Below, one piece after another: positions 51,142 through 60,602 of a DNA stretch of 64,000 nt; position 1 is the stretch's first letter; every line of letters starts with the position of its first letter. Source of the DNA: Promicromonosporaceae bacterium (GTDB lineage Bacteria > Actinomycetota > Actinomycetes > Actinomycetales > Cellulomonadaceae); NCBI GenBank assembly GCA_009783295.1, contig WRHK01000014.1:1-64000 (forward strand), in the 5' to 3' direction. The notes beneath the pieces are model-generated. The model made no database searches. It saw nothing but the letters and a program-made list of their open reading frames with translations, and had not been told where the DNA came from. The translations under genes were made by a program, and so were the position numbers.

Positions 51142-52248
51142 ATGACCGGATCCACGCGCGGTCGTGCACCGCGCCGCCGCACGCTCGCCCGGGTGGCCTC
51201 AGCCGCCGTGGCGTCGGCGGCGCTGCTCGCGGCCGGCCTGGGCCTCGCCGGGCCCGCCGCCGCCGACCCGTCCCCCGACCCGTCCGCCAGCCAGCAGACG
51301 ACGACGGACACGCCCGCGGTCACCCCGTCGCCCGACGCGAGCGAGCCCGGCTACCAGCCCAGCACCCCGCCGTCGATCGACGTCACGGTGCTCGAGCCGG
51401 TCTGCGACGGCAACGTGCCGTACCTGCAGTACGCCGTCGACCCGCACGGCACGCCCAACAACACCGTGACGATCACGTGGGAGAACCCGTCGGGTCCCTC
51501 CGTCGTCATGCCGAACCTGCCGCTCTCGGGCCGCGTGCTGTGGCCGGGCGCCACGGTCGACGCGCAGGGCAAGCCGACCGGCTGGCCGGGCTGGGTCAAG
51601 CAGGCCGACGGCACCTGGGTCGAGGGCGGCCCGTACCAGTGGGTGCGCCCTTCGGTGACGGTGAAGTTCAAGGTCAACCCCGAGGCCACCAAGACGGTCA
51701 CCTACCCGCCGTCGAAGCCGAGCTGCAGCGCCAACCCGCCGGTGGGCCACAACCCGACCATCAAGGTCGACACGCTCACGCCGGTCTGCCTCGAGGGCGT
51801 CACCTACCTCCAGTACGGCGTGTCCGTCACGGGCACCCCGAACAAGACGGTCACGCTCACGTGGCACAACCCGACGGGCGGCCCGGACTTCGTGCAGAGC
51901 GGCGAGCCGCTCAAGGGACGCGTGCTGTGGCCCGGTGCATACCCGAAGCGGTTCGTGAACCTGCCGGCGTCACAAGGCTGGCACCTGGTCAACAACATGT
52001 GGGAGAACACGCGTGACTTCGGCTGGGCCGTGGGCACGGTCGACGTGACGTTCCAGGTCAACCCGCAGGTCACCGTTCCCGTGACCTACCCGCAGGACAC
52101 CTCGGGCTGCGTGCGCACCAACGGCATCGACGGCGTGCTTCCCCGCACCGGTGCGGAGACGGCCCAGCTCGTCGCGGTGGCGGTGGTGCTGGTCGGCCTG
52201 GGCGCCGGGATCGTGCTGCTGACGCGCCGTCGCAAGGCGAAGGCCTGA
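51142..52248 (+). CDS. LPxTG-anchored surface protein with two tandem domains
   Basis: 368-residue wall protein: signal peptide ending at about PAAADP (residue 42), a Ser/Thr/Pro-rich spacer, and two related domains of about 105 residues. The first has LEPVCDGNVPYLQYAV and LSGRVLWPGA; the second has LTPVCLEGVTYLQYGV and LKGRVLWPGA. The sorting signal LPRTG (333-337), a hydrophobic helix and RRRKAKA end the protein. Each repeat carries two cysteines. ATG 51142 has GGGG six bases upstream; GTG 51112 is an alternative. No functional sortase gene is in the window, so it must be encoded elsewhere. A strong terminator follows. Confidence 0.82.
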   Translation: MTGSTRGRAPRRRTLARVASAAVASAALLAAGLGLAGPAAADPSPDPSASQQTTTDTPAVTPSPDASEPGYQPSTPPSIDVTVLEPVCDGNVPYLQYAVDPHGTPNNTVTITWENPSGPSVVMPNLPLSGRVLWPGATVDAQGKPTGWPGWVKQADGTWVEGGPYQWVRPSVTVKFKVNPEATKTVTYPPSKPSCSANPPVGHNPTIKVDTLTPVCLEGVTYLQYGVSVTGTPNKTVTLTWHNPTGGPDFVQSGEPLKGRVLWPGAYPKRFVNLPASQGWHLVNNMWENTRDFGWAVGTVDVTFQVNPQVTVPVTYPQDTSGCVRTNGIDGVLPRTGAETAQLVAVAVVLVGLGAGIVLLTRRRKAKA

Positions 52249-52268
52249 CCGGAGCTCCTCACAGAGAC

Positions 52269-52310
52269 CGCTCGGCCCCGGTGGTGCGATCCACCGGGGC
52301 CGAGCGTTTT
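52269..52310 (+). terminator. Rho-independent terminator
   Basis: A perfect 16-base stem (left arm CGCTCGGCCCCGGTGG) with loop TGCGAT followed by TTTT, 20 bases after the LPRTG gene stop. It is the only classical terminator with a T-run I find in the window. It may serve the convergent dtd gene as well. Confidence 0.9.
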
Positions 52311-52329
52311 CGTGTGCGAGGGGTGGTCG

Positions 52330-52751
<422 letters not shown>

Positions 52752-52755
<4 letters not shown>

Positions 52756-53792
52756 GCCGTCGTCCCCTCTGCGCCCGCAGGCGCCTCCTGGGCCAGGTCC
52801 ACCCTGACCGCACCCACCCGCTGCCCGTGGCCGAGCACCGGGACGTCCCCGAGGGCGTCGATCGCCGCGGCCGCGCCGGGCGCCACGTCGAGAGCCCCCG
52901 CGGCGCGCAGCACCGCGGCGAGGATCGCCGGGCGCGGGCGCGCCGCACCGTCGAGCACCTTGAACGCGAAGCTCGCGCCGCCGGGCAGCGCGCCGGCGTA
53001 GACGCCCTCCGCGCCGTCTTTGCAGACCAGGCCGGACACCGCCGTCATCGCCGCGGTCACGTCACGCCCGACGCCACCCACCATCTCCGGGTGCGCGGAC
53101 ATCGCGCGGGCCACGCGGGCCTCAGGCGTGCCCTCGGGGGCGGTCACGAGGCGCGAGAACGCGCGCGCGAGACCGCGCAGCGACGTCGAGAGCAGCGGCG
53201 CACCGCACCCGTCCTTGGTGAGGTGCGGCGGCGCGACGTCGCCCGTCAGCTCCGCGACGGCGACGGCCACCGCGCGCTGCAGCGGGTGGTCCGGGTCGAG
53301 GTAGGTGGCCGTGTCCCAGCCGGAGGCCACGCAGGCGGCCAGCATGGCCGCGTGCTTGCCCGAGCAGTTCTGCGCGATCGCCTCCGGCCCGTGCCCGGCC
53401 TGCTGCCAGGCGAGCGCGGCCGCGGCGTCGTACGGCAGGTCGGGGGTGTTGCGCAGGGCGTCCACGCCCAGCCCGACGGCGTCGAGGATGGCCTGGACGC
53501 CGCCACGGTGCCGCGGCTCGCCGTTGTGGCTGGCGCACGCGAGCGCGAGCAGCGCGTCGGCGACGGGCGTGCCCGGCTCGCCCACCGAGAAACCACAGCG
53601 CAGCGACGCGACCGCCTGGACGGGCTTGAGCGAGGAGCGCGGGAAGATCACCGCGTCGGGGTCACCGACGCTCACCAGCACGGAGCCGGCGGCGTCGAGC
53701 ACCACCAGGTGGCCCAGATGCACGGACTCGACCAGGTCGCCGCGCACCACCTCGGCCAGGACGCCCGCACGGGCGGCGAGATGGTCTACCAC
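52752..53792 (-). CDS. Asparaginase II-family protein
   Basis: 346-residue protein of the actinobacterial/rhizobial asparaginase family (thermolabile type, Pfam Asparaginase_II). Signatures: [19 protein letters not shown] (SSLKP), [20 protein letters not shown] (two runs), and [12 protein letters not shown]. It probably hydrolyses L-asparagine to aspartate and ammonia. GTG start at 53792, overlapping the 3' end of the DUF2516 gene by 7 bases; its stop overlaps dtd. Confidence 0.9.
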
Positions 53793-54103
53793 TGCGGCCC
53801 CTGGGGGCGCCGTGTCCCGCCGGTGCCGTACGGCTTGATGGCGGGTCGCACGCCGTACCAGTACACGGCCGCAGGCCCGATGGCCACGATGTTGAGCACG
53901 ATCTGGATCATGCCGAGCGCGCCGAGCACCGCGAAGAGCAGGCCGGCGCCGAGCACCAGCAGCCAGATCGGCTTGGTCCACTTGCCCTCGGACGTGAACG
54001 CACGCTCCGGGCGGCGCGCGGCGTCGATGATCGCGATCACGGCGGCCACCAGCACGACCAGCGAGACGGCGGACGAGACCAGCCAGCGGATGAGGTTCAG
54101 CAC
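53786..54103 (-). CDS. DUF2516 family membrane protein
   Basis: 105-residue membrane protein with three predicted helices (IRWLVSSAVSLVVLVAAVIA, PIWLLVLGAGLLFAVLGALG and a segment near AIGPAAVYWYGVRP). The sequence RRPERAFTSEGKWTKPIWLL is typical of DUF2516. Function unknown. It overlaps the asparaginase-like gene at its 3' end, which suggests co-transcription. Confidence 0.8.
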   Translation of the reverse strand: MLNLIRWLVSSAVSLVVLVAAVIAIIDAARRPERAFTSEGKWTKPIWLLVLGAGLLFAVLGALGMIQIVLNIVAIGPAAVYWYGVRPAIKPYGTGGTRRPQGPQW

Positions 54104-54113
54104 GTGCGAGAGC

Positions 54114-54539
54114 CTACGGGACCACGATGAGCGAGCGGGCGCGCGCCGCCCCCGCCACGCGCTCGTCCCAGGCGGCCACGACCGTCTCCGGATGCGCCAC
54201 GGTCAGCGCAGACGCCACGTGCACGGCGTCGTCGGCGCGCAGCGGCACGGGGCTGGTGGCCACCAGCTCGGCGGCATCCTGCGCCACCTTGTGCCCCACC
54301 TCGACGACGGCCAGCGACGGCCACAGCTCCTCCCACGCGGCCACGGCCTCGGCGTGGGCGCCGGCGTCGAGCAGCCCGGCACGCGCCCCGGCCGCGAGCG
54401 CCGCGCGCACCTCGACGTCGGCGATGCGGCTCGTGACGGCGACGTCGGCGCGGTTGAAGAGCGCGGACGCGAGCGCCGACCCGGGCTCGCTCACCACGAG
54501 CTTCACGAGCGCGGAGGCATCGAAGTAGACGACGGCCAC
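54114..54539 (-). CDS. vapC: VapC-type PIN-domain toxin
   Basis: 141-residue PIN-domain ribonuclease. Acidic residues expected to bind Mg are visible: Asp in VVYFDASALVKL near the N-terminus, Glu in VEVRAAL and Asp-Asp in RADDAVHVASAL. Such toxins cleave tRNA or rRNA when the antitoxin is lost. It follows the putative antitoxin gene by 10 bases, the usual antitoxin-first order. GTG start. Confidence 0.85.
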   Translation of the reverse strand: MAVVYFDASALVKLVVSEPGSALASALFNRADVAVTSRIADVEVRAALAAGARAGLLDAGAHAEAVAAWEELWPSLAVVEVGHKVAQDAAELVATSPVPLRADDAVHVASALTVAHPETVVAAWDERVAGAARARSLIVVP

Positions 54540-54549
54540 GGGGTTCCCC

Positions 54550-54816
54550 TCAGCGGCGGATGCGGCGGACCAGGCCCGAGAACGGGCTGGTGGACGCGGT
54601 GGCCGCCGGCTCCGCGACCTCGTGGACGGGGCGCACCGCCTGGGCGGGGGTGAGCAGCCCGTCGCGGACCAGCCCCTGCACAAGGTCGGCGGCGCCGATG
54701 CCGCTCAGCCTGGCGACGGGCAGCCCGCGGTCGGTGATGATGACCTCCTCGCCGGTGCGGGCCTTCTCGATCCACGTCTTGAGCTCGGCGCGCAGCGCGC
54801 TGACGGCGACCTCCAT
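54550..54816 (-). CDS. vapB: Phd/YefM-type antitoxin
   Basis: 88 residues. EVAVSALRAELKTWIEKARTGEEVIITDRGLPVARL (two runs) is the Phd/YefM DNA-binding fold found in VapB-like antitoxins; the C-terminal tail (AEPAATASTSPFSGLVRRIRR, two runs) would wrap the toxin. It precedes the PIN-domain gene and probably represses the pair. Confidence 0.85.
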   Translation of the reverse strand: MEVAVSALRAELKTWIEKARTGEEVIITDRGLPVARLSGIGAADLVQGLVRDGLLTPAQAVRPVHEVAEPAATASTSPFSGLVRRIRR

Positions 54817-54876
54817 GCCAGGGACGCTACCGCCCGCCGTGCCGATGAACCATCCCCGCGGCGTGACCGGTCCGTG

Positions 54877-56016
54877 TCACAGGTCGCGGAGGGCCGCGCG
54901 GGCTGCCTCGGGGGTCGCGCCGGCGGCCTCGAGCACGTCCACGACGGGCGAGCGCAGCACCATGATCAGGGCGGCCGTGCCCCAGTCCTCCGTCGCGGCG
55001 TGCGGGTCGGCGTCGCGGGCGACGTCGGCCAGGGCGGTGCGGGCGGCGCCGGCGTCCTGCCCCGTGGTGACGGCGGAGGCGAGCAGCCGGATCCCGGCCG
55101 CGTACCGGTCGAGCAGGTCGGCGAGCGTGGCGCGGTCCTCGGGCGTCGCGTGCCCCAGCGACGCCGGGGCGCGCCGCACCAGGACGCGCACGGAGCGCAT
55201 GGCGCGCTCGACAAGCACAGCCTGGGCCTGCAGGCGTTCGAGCTCGTCGCGGTGCACCCGGTTGACGCTCACGCGGGCCTGGTCGAGCGCGTGGTGCGTG
55301 CGGTCCATCCACTCCGAGAGCGCGGGGTCGGCGGCCCGCGCTCGCACCAGCGCGACCTGCAGGCCGGGGTCGTCGGACCCGCGCACGGCCGCGGCGGCCA
55401 GCTCGACGACGGCGGCGAGCGCCGTCGTCGCGACGTTGCCGAGCGTGCGCAGGCCGCGACGCGGGTCGGCGGGGGTGAGCAGGGCGATCGCCAGGGCGAC
55501 GACGCCGCCCACCAGGGCGTCGCCGGCGCGGCTGTAGGGGCCGCCGGACAGCGCGGGCAGGCCCACGATGACGATCGCCTGCGTGCCCGACTGCGCGGTG
55601 AGCACGGCCCCTCGGTCGATGAACCGCGCGGTGAGCGCGGCGACCACCAGCACGGTGGACAGCTGCCACCAGCCGGAGCCGATCAGCGAGACGACCAGGT
55701 CGCCCATGGAGACGCCGAAGACGACGCCGAACGCGACCTCGGCGATCTTGCGCAGGTCCCGGTCGAACGAGAACCCGAGGCAGGCCCAGGCGGCGATGCC
55801 GGCGAAGAACGGCGCGTGGTGGCCCAGCACCGCCCGGCTGACCAGGTACGCGATCGCGACGGCGACGGCGGCCTGCAGCACGGGGAAGAACGCGGCGTGG
55901 ACGCGCGACCAGCCCTGCCGCACGCGCACGCGCAGCACCATGGCGCGCACCATGCGGCCGGCCACCCTGCCCATGACCCCCTCGTCACCGAGGTCTGCGG
56001 GGCCGGCCGTGCGCAT
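54877..56016 (-). CDS. FUSC-family (aromatic acid exporter-like) membrane protein
   Basis: 379 residues with about six membrane helices in the first half (FFPVLQAAVAVAIAYLVSRA, HHAPFFAGIAAWACLGF, IGSGWWQLSTVLVVAALTA and others), then a long cytoplasmic helical domain. The FUSC signature around QLSTVLVVAALTARFIDRG and TQAIVIVGLP fits the aromatic acid exporter/FusC superfamily. ATG at 56016 chosen; no strong ribosome site. It lies 11 bases after the ygfZ stop on the same strand. Substrate unknown. Confidence 0.78.
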   Translation of the reverse strand: MRTAGPADLGDEGVMGRVAGRMVRAMVLRVRVRQGWSRVHAAFFPVLQAAVAVAIAYLVSRAVLGHHAPFFAGIAAWACLGFSFDRDLRKIAEVAFGVVFGVSMGDLVVSLIGSGWWQLSTVLVVAALTARFIDRGAVLTAQSGTQAIVIVGLPALSGGPYSRAGDALVGGVVALAIALLTPADPRRGLRTLGNVATTALAAVVELAAAAVRGSDDPGLQVALVRARAADPALSEWMDRTHHALDQARVSVNRVHRDELERLQAQAVLVERAMRSVRVLVRRAPASLGHATPEDRATLADLLDRYAAGIRLLASAVTTGQDAGAARTALADVARDADPHAATEDWGTAALIMVLRSPVVDVLEAAGATPEAARAALRDL

Positions 56017-56027
56017 GCGGGCTCGTC

Positions 56028-57155
56028 TCAGAGGGCGCCGAGACCGTGCCGGTCGGGCGCGGTCAGGCCCCGCGTGAGGGGTCCGTGCGCCTCGGGCCGG
56101 TCGGCGGAGACACCCTCGCCGGGCACCACGACCTCCTGGGCGGCAGCGACCTCGAGCCCGTCGGCCGCGACCAGCAGCTCGGCGTCCTCGGGCACGGACC
56201 GCTTCACGACGGCGAGCCCCACGGGCCCGAGCTCGTGGTGGCGGGCGATCGACGTGAGCGTGCCGACCGCGCGGCCGTCGAGCAGCACCTCGGCGCCGGG
56301 CTCGGGCAGCAGGTGCCCCGACCCGTCGAGGTGCAGGAACACGAGACGGCGCGGCGGGCGGCCCAGGTTGTGCACGCGCGCCACGGTCTCCTGGCCGCGG
56401 TAGCAGCCCTTGTGCAGGTGGACGGCGGTGCGCAGCCAGTCGAGCTCGTGCGGGATGGAGCGGTGGTCGACCTCGCGCGCGAGCCGCGGGCGGTAGGCCT
56501 CGACGCGCAGCGCCTCGGTGGCCCACGTGCCGGCCAGGCTCCAGCCGGCGGCCTCGCGCTCGGCGACCTGCGCCGCGAGCTCGGCGCGGGGCACCAGCAC
56601 CAGGCGCCACGGCCGCTGCATGCCGGGGTGGTCGGGCTCGGCGGGCCCGTACCGGGTGCCGCCGCGGGAGACGCGCGGCCACGTGTCCCACCAGGTCACG
56701 GGCTCGCCCTCGGCGCCCTCGGCCGCCACGGGCTCGCCGATCACGGCCCAGTCGGCGGTCGCGTCCGTGATCTCGACGCGCAGCATGAACTTCATGCGGT
56801 CCAGCCAGGCCGCCAGGGGCGCGGCCGCGTCGGCCTCGGTGATCAGCCAGGTGGCCTCGCCGTCGTCGACCACGCCGGCCGCGTGCTCGACGTGACCCTG
56901 CGGGCTGAGCACCAGCAGCTCGGTGGACGTGCGCGGCGGGAGGTTCGCGACGTCCTGCGAGGTGATGTCGTGGAGCCAGCGCAGGCGGTCGGGCCCGGCG
57001 ACGCGGACGACGCCCAGGTGCGACTGGTCCACCACGGCCCCGCCGCGGGCGAGGGCGCGCTGCTCGGCGACCGGGTCGCCGTAGTGCCACGCGACGCCGG
57101 TGTCCGGGCCGGCGGCCGCGACGGCGCCGTGCCGCGAGAGCAGGGGGCTGCCCAT
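56028..57155 (-). CDS. ygfZ: YgfZ/GcvT folate-binding Fe-S assembly protein
   Basis: 375-residue tetrahydrofolate-binding protein that helps assemble or repair Fe-S enzymes. The family signature K-G-C-Y-x-G-Q-E is present as KGCYRGQE after LRTAVHL. GcvT-like features include VVDQSHLGVVRVAGPDRLRWLHDITSQDV (two runs). The ATG overlaps the nitrobindin-like gene stop by 4 bases. Confidence 0.92.
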   Translation of the reverse strand: MGSPLLSRHGAVAAAGPDTGVAWHYGDPVAEQRALARGGAVVDQSHLGVVRVAGPDRLRWLHDITSQDVANLPPRTSTELLVLSPQGHVEHAAGVVDDGEATWLITEADAAAPLAAWLDRMKFMLRVEITDATADWAVIGEPVAAEGAEGEPVTWWDTWPRVSRGGTRYGPAEPDHPGMQRPWRLVLVPRAELAAQVAEREAAGWSLAGTWATEALRVEAYRPRLAREVDHRSIPHELDWLRTAVHLHKGCYRGQETVARVHNLGRPPRRLVFLHLDGSGHLLPEPGAEVLLDGRAVGTLTSIARHHELGPVGLAVVKRSVPEDAELLVAADGLEVAAAQEVVVPGEGVSADRPEAHGPLTRGLTAPDRHGLGAL

Positions 57156-57745
57156 CAGGACTCGAGCCGCGTGAGCTGGCCCGACGAGTACGACTGGAGC
57201 GGCTGACCGAACCCGATCAGGTCCTCGCTCCAGAACAGGCGCCCGTCCACCAGGCCCAGCATGCGGCGCGAGCCGCTCACGTCGGGGCTGGTGGTGGTGC
57301 GGATGGTGCGCTGCGAGGCGAGCTCGACGCGCCCGCCGCCGATCCAGCCGAGGTACGCCGTCAGGCGCCCGGAGGCGTCGGCGAGCAGCACCTCGATCGT
57401 GTGCTTGTCGTCGCCCAGCCCGTCGAGCGCCTCCGTGGACGGCCGCCAGTAGCCCGTCTCGGTGGTCCACACCGGGGCAGCGGCGACCTCGTCGTCGGAC
57501 GGGGCCGCGAAGTCGGCGTCGGGCGCGCCCAGGTCGATCCGCTCGGGGACGTCGCCCTCGAGCACGCGCAGCGTGGCCTCGTACCGCAGGTACGGGCCGC
57601 CGTCGTGGTCGAAGACGACGTCGGCGGCGACGCGCCTGCGGTCGATCCCCGGGTACTCGACCACGCCCGCCCCGCGCCACGCGCCCACGAGCCAGGCGAG
57701 CGGGTAGACCTCGGGCGCGAGGCCCTCGGGGAAGGCGAAGGCCAT
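57155..57745 (-). CDS. FABP-like / nitrobindin-type haem-binding protein
   Basis: 196-residue beta-barrel protein (DUF1794/nitrobindin family). The hallmark GxWxGxG is GAWRGAGVVEYPGI near residue 22, and VWTTETGYWRP and SSYSSGQL-type ends (QSYSSGQLTRL) fit. Bacterial nitrobindins bind ferric haem and isomerise peroxynitrite; the C-terminal His ligand expected in active members is not obvious here. It is coupled to ygfZ (ATGA) and begins directly at the stop of a 36-residue membrane peptide gene. Confidence 0.85.
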   Translation of the reverse strand: MAFAFPEGLAPEVYPLAWLVGAWRGAGVVEYPGIDRRRVAADVVFDHDGGPYLRYEATLRVLEGDVPERIDLGAPDADFAAPSDDEVAAAPVWTTETGYWRPSTEALDGLGDDKHTIEVLLADASGRLTAYLGWIGGGRVELASQRTIRTTTSPDVSGSRRMLGLVDGRLFWSEDLIGFGQPLQSYSSGQLTRLES

Positions 57746-57855
57746 CAGCGCTGGCCCGCGAACAGCTTGTAGACGACGTAGCCGGCGAACCACACGATGG
57801 CGACCGCGGTGACAACCAGCAGGGTGATGAAGAAGGCCTCGAGACCGGCGTGCAT
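57745..57855 (-). CDS. 36-residue single-pass membrane protein
   Basis: Small gene read as MHAGLEAFFITLLVVTAVA, then IVWFAGYVVYKLFAGQR. One membrane helix spans about residues 7-29 with a basic C-terminus. TAGGGT lies 6 bases before the ATG, the leaderless layout seen elsewhere. Its TGA shares one base with the ATG of the nitrobindin-like gene (TGATG), so translation is coupled. No family recognised, but the layout and composition make it a convincing gene. Confidence 0.65.
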   Translation of the reverse strand: MHAGLEAFFITLLVVTAVAIVWFAGYVVYKLFAGQR

Positions 57856-57884
57856 GGCCCTACCCTAACCGCGCTCGACGGGGC

Positions 57885-58358
57885 TCAGGCCCCGGCGCGC
57901 AGCCGGCGGCCCAGCAGGTACAGCTCACAGCCCAGGCACAGCCCGACGACGGCGTTGAGCGCGGCCGCGACGAACGCGAGGCCCGCGGCGATCGGCACGC
58001 CCAGGTGGACGCCCGCCAGGCCCAGGATCACGCCGACGCCGGTGACGACGAGCCCGACGAGCTGGGCGAAGCGCGGCGGGCGCGGGTCCTCGAGCTCGTC
58101 CGGGGCGCCGAGGCGCGGGCGCACGAACGTGCGGAACACCCAGCTCTGCCACGTGCGCTGCACGCCGAGCACCGCGCCGACGGCGAAGCTCACGGCGAGC
58201 ACGACCAGCAGCACCAGGGCGGCGGTGCGCGTCGACTCGCCGACGCCCAGCACCACGACGACGGCGAGCAGCACGGCGGTGATGGCGGCGACGACGCGCG
58301 GGCCGCGCGGGTCGATGCCGGCGGGACGCTGCGTGGAGACAGGGGTGGGGCTTGTCAT
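57885..58358 (-). CDS. DUF4395 family membrane protein
   Basis: 157-residue membrane protein with four helices. The pattern IDPRGPRVVAAITAVLLAVVV (two runs), VLGVQRTWQSWVFRTFVRPRL (two runs) and VGLCLGCELYLLGRR near the C-terminus is typical of DUF4395; the C-x-x-C-E is conserved. It is usually found next to thioredoxin-like genes, as here (28 bases downstream of one), suggesting a redox function in the membrane. Confidence 0.85.
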   Translation of the reverse strand: MTSPTPVSTQRPAGIDPRGPRVVAAITAVLLAVVVVLGVGESTRTAALVLLVVLAVSFAVGAVLGVQRTWQSWVFRTFVRPRLGAPDELEDPRPPRFAQLVGLVVTGVGVILGLAGVHLGVPIAAGLAFVAAALNAVVGLCLGCELYLLGRRLRAGA

Positions 58359-58386
58359 CGGGGCTCCTGTGAGGGTGGGGGCGGGC

Positions 58387-58821
58387 TCAGCCGGCGAGCG
58401 CGAGCGCCTGGCGGGCCTGCGCGGGCGTCATGGCCCCGCTGGCGCGGGCGATCTCGACGCCGTCGGGGTCGAGCACCAGCACGGTCGGCGTGGTCAGCAC
58501 GTGCAGCCGCGAGACGAGGTCGAGGTGGTGGTCGACGTCGAGCTCGTGGTGGGCGACGCCGTCCTCGGCCGCGGCGAGCGAGCCGAGCACCCGGGCCGTG
58601 GCACGGCACGGGGCGCACACCTCGGCGGAGAGCTGGAGGAACGTGGCGCGCTCGCCGAGCGTGACGCCCAGTCCGGCCCACTGCGCCTGGGCGGTCTGGG
58701 CCGCCTCGGCCGGGGCCGCCGCGGGGCGGGCGACGCGGACGCGACCCTGCCGTGCCCGCCACCAGACGCCGACGGCCGCGGTGACCGCGAGCAGGACGAC
58801 GAGCGCGACGACCTGAGGCAC
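58387..58821 (-). CDS. Membrane-anchored thioredoxin-like protein
   Basis: 144 residues: an N-terminal membrane anchor (about 2-20), a short linker, and a thioredoxin fold with the active site CAPCR in SAEVCAPCRATARVLG. The cis-proline region TTPTVLVLDPDG follows. Exported or membrane-facing thiol reductase. GTG start at 58821. It heads a two-gene unit with the DUF4395 gene under a good promoter at 58876-58905. Confidence 0.85.
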   Translation of the reverse strand: MPQVVALVVLLAVTAAVGVWWRARQGRVRVARPAAAPAEAAQTAQAQWAGLGVTLGERATFLQLSAEVCAPCRATARVLGSLAAAEDGVAHHELDVDHHLDLVSRLHVLTTPTVLVLDPDGVEIARASGAMTPAQARQALALAG

Positions 58822-58875
58822 AGGGGTTCCTTCCGACGGTGCACATCGAGGGGGTGACAGGAGTTGAAGCCTGAA

Positions 58876-58905
58876 TCTATAGAGTGAACCCCGCTCAGCG
58901 ATCAA
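58876..58905 (-). promoter_or_regulatory. Sigma70-like promoter of the thioredoxin/DUF4395 unit
   Basis: Minus strand: -35 TTGATC (58905-58900), 18-base spacer, -10 TATAGA (58881-58876), in an unusually AT-rich patch. It lies 54 bases before the GTG start. Confidence 0.6.
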
Positions 58906-59015
58906 TGATTCCGCCTCAATCGGCCCCCTCGCCACCGGGTGTCCACAATTTGGTACGAATCGATCTCACATCGTGAGGATCGCGGGGCCCGCCACGCCGA
59001 AGAACCGGAGGACCG

Positions 59016-59687
59016 ATGACCGACCTGCCGCTGCGGACCTGGAACGACCTCGTCATCCCCTCGCCGGGCGCCTACCACCTCGACACCGAGCACATGCGGC
59101 TCGGGTTCAACGCGACGCACATGATGGTCAGCGCGGTGAAGGGCGAGTTCAGGGCCGGTGCCGCCAACGTCTGGGTGGCCGAGAACCCGCTGGAGTCGTG
59201 GGCGACCGCTCGCCTCGAGTCCGCGTCGATCGACACCGACAACGGCGACCGCGACGGCCACCTGCGCAGCCCGGACTTCCTCGATGCCGAGACGTGGCCC
59301 ACGATCGACTTCCGCTCCACGGGCCTGACGTGGGAGACGCCACAGGCCGACCCGATCTTCTCCTGGGCCCGCCTCAAGGGGCACGCCCCCGGCCGGGCCG
59401 CCGTCGCCGAGGTGAAGACCGCCCCGCGCTTCCAGCTCCACGGGGACCTCACGATCCGCGGCGTCACCCACCCCGTCACGCTCGACGTCGAGTACGGCGG
59501 GGCCCGCCGCGACGTGTTCGGCCGCGACATCTTCGGCTTCGCCGCCAGCGCCCAGATCAACCGCGAGGACTACGGCCTGCTCTGGAACGTGGCCCTCGAG
59601 GCGGGCGGCGTGCTCGTGGCCAAGACGGTCCGGCTCGAGCTGGCCGGCGAGATGATGCGCTCGGACGGCATCACGAGCCGCGGCTGA
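59016..59687 (+). CDS. YceI family protein
   Basis: 223-residue lipocalin-like protein that binds isoprenoid or fatty molecules. YceI features: PSPGAYHLDTEHMRLGFNATHMMVSAVKGEFR (two runs), ARLESASIDTDNGDRDGHLRSPDFLD (two runs), LTIRGVTHPVTLDVEY and INREDYGLLWN. No signal peptide, so probably cytoplasmic. ACCGGAGG lies ahead of the ATG. Its stop abuts the stop of the next, convergent gene with no bases between. Confidence 0.9.
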   Translation: MTDLPLRTWNDLVIPSPGAYHLDTEHMRLGFNATHMMVSAVKGEFRAGAANVWVAENPLESWATARLESASIDTDNGDRDGHLRSPDFLDAETWPTIDFRSTGLTWETPQADPIFSWARLKGHAPGRAAVAEVKTAPRFQLHGDLTIRGVTHPVTLDVEYGGARRDVFGRDIFGFAASAQINREDYGLLWNVALEAGGVLVAKTVRLELAGEMMRSDGITSRG

Positions 59688-60425
59688 TCAGCCCAGCAGC
59701 ACGCGCCCGACGGCGAACACGAGCATCCCGCCCACGGCCACGGGGGCGGTCGCGGCGGCGACCCCGCCTCGCCTGCCCCGCACCGACGGCACCCGCTCCA
59801 GCAGCACGCGGATCGACGCGACGCCGAGCCCGGCGGCCACGCCGGCCACCAGGCCGGTGAGCGGGTCCACCTCGGGCACGACCGCGCCCGCTCCGGCGCC
59901 CGCCACCGCGGCGGTCGCCACGGCGATCAGCGCGCCCACCCAGCCGCGCGCCACGGGCAGGGCCGAGACCGCGGCGGCGACGGCCAGCGCGATCGCGGCC
60001 GTGACCACCAGCGCAGCCCCACCCACGGAGCGGCCGGTCGCCACCCAGCCGGCGGCGGCGGCCGTGACGAACGCCCCGGCGATCGTGCCGCTCACGGACT
60101 CGACCAGGTGCGGGCGCCCGTCGCGGCGCAGCATCTCGGCCAGGAACGCGAGCACCAGCGCCATCGCGATGACGAGCGGCAGGTGCCGCAGCACCGGCTC
60201 GCCCTGCGTGCGCCACGCGACGAGGACGGCGCCGAGCCCGGCCACCAGCACGACGATCGTCGCGCCGCCCGGGGCGGGCGCCCCGACGAGGCGCGGCCAG
60301 CCGAGCACCAGCAGCACCACCAGCCCGGCGACGACGGCGACCAGCGGCAGCGTCCCGAAGTAGGCGGCGCCGGCGACGGCGGCGGCGAGGACGGCGGTCG
60401 TCACGGCTCGGGTGCTGAGGCTCAC
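59688..60425 (-). CDS. Multi-pass membrane protein of unknown function
   Basis: 245 residues with about seven predicted membrane helices ([63 protein letters not shown] and others). It contains [30 protein letters not shown] (two runs). I recognise no named family. GTG start at 60425; a plausible upstream -10 (TACTCG) is close to the start. It is divergent from glnR. Confidence 0.65.
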   Translation of the reverse strand: MSLSTRAVTTAVLAAAVAGAAYFGTLPLVAVVAGLVVLLVLGWPRLVGAPAPGGATIVVLVAGLGAVLVAWRTQGEPVLRHLPLVIAMALVLAFLAEMLRRDGRPHLVESVSGTIAGAFVTAAAAGWVATGRSVGGAALVVTAAIALAVAAAVSALPVARGWVGALIAVATAAVAGAGAGAVVPEVDPLTGLVAGVAAGLGVASIRVLLERVPSVRGRRGGVAAATAPVAVGGMLVFAVGRVLLG

Positions 60426-60602
60426 GGGACGAGTATCGCGGACGCCCCGTGCCGCCCGCGTCCCCGCGGCCACGACGGGCTGCCCTCACGACACACGCCG
60501 GACACATCCCGCTGGCATGCTCACCGTCACACGAGCGCTGCTCCTCCCGTCCGCGGGGCCGGGGCGGTACTTTGGGCCCACGAGCAGGGAGGAGGTGCGC
60601 GG

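Noticed and set aside
54114-54816. Mobile element associated with the toxin-antitoxin pair
   Set aside because: No integrase, transposase or flanking repeats; base composition matches the neighbours.
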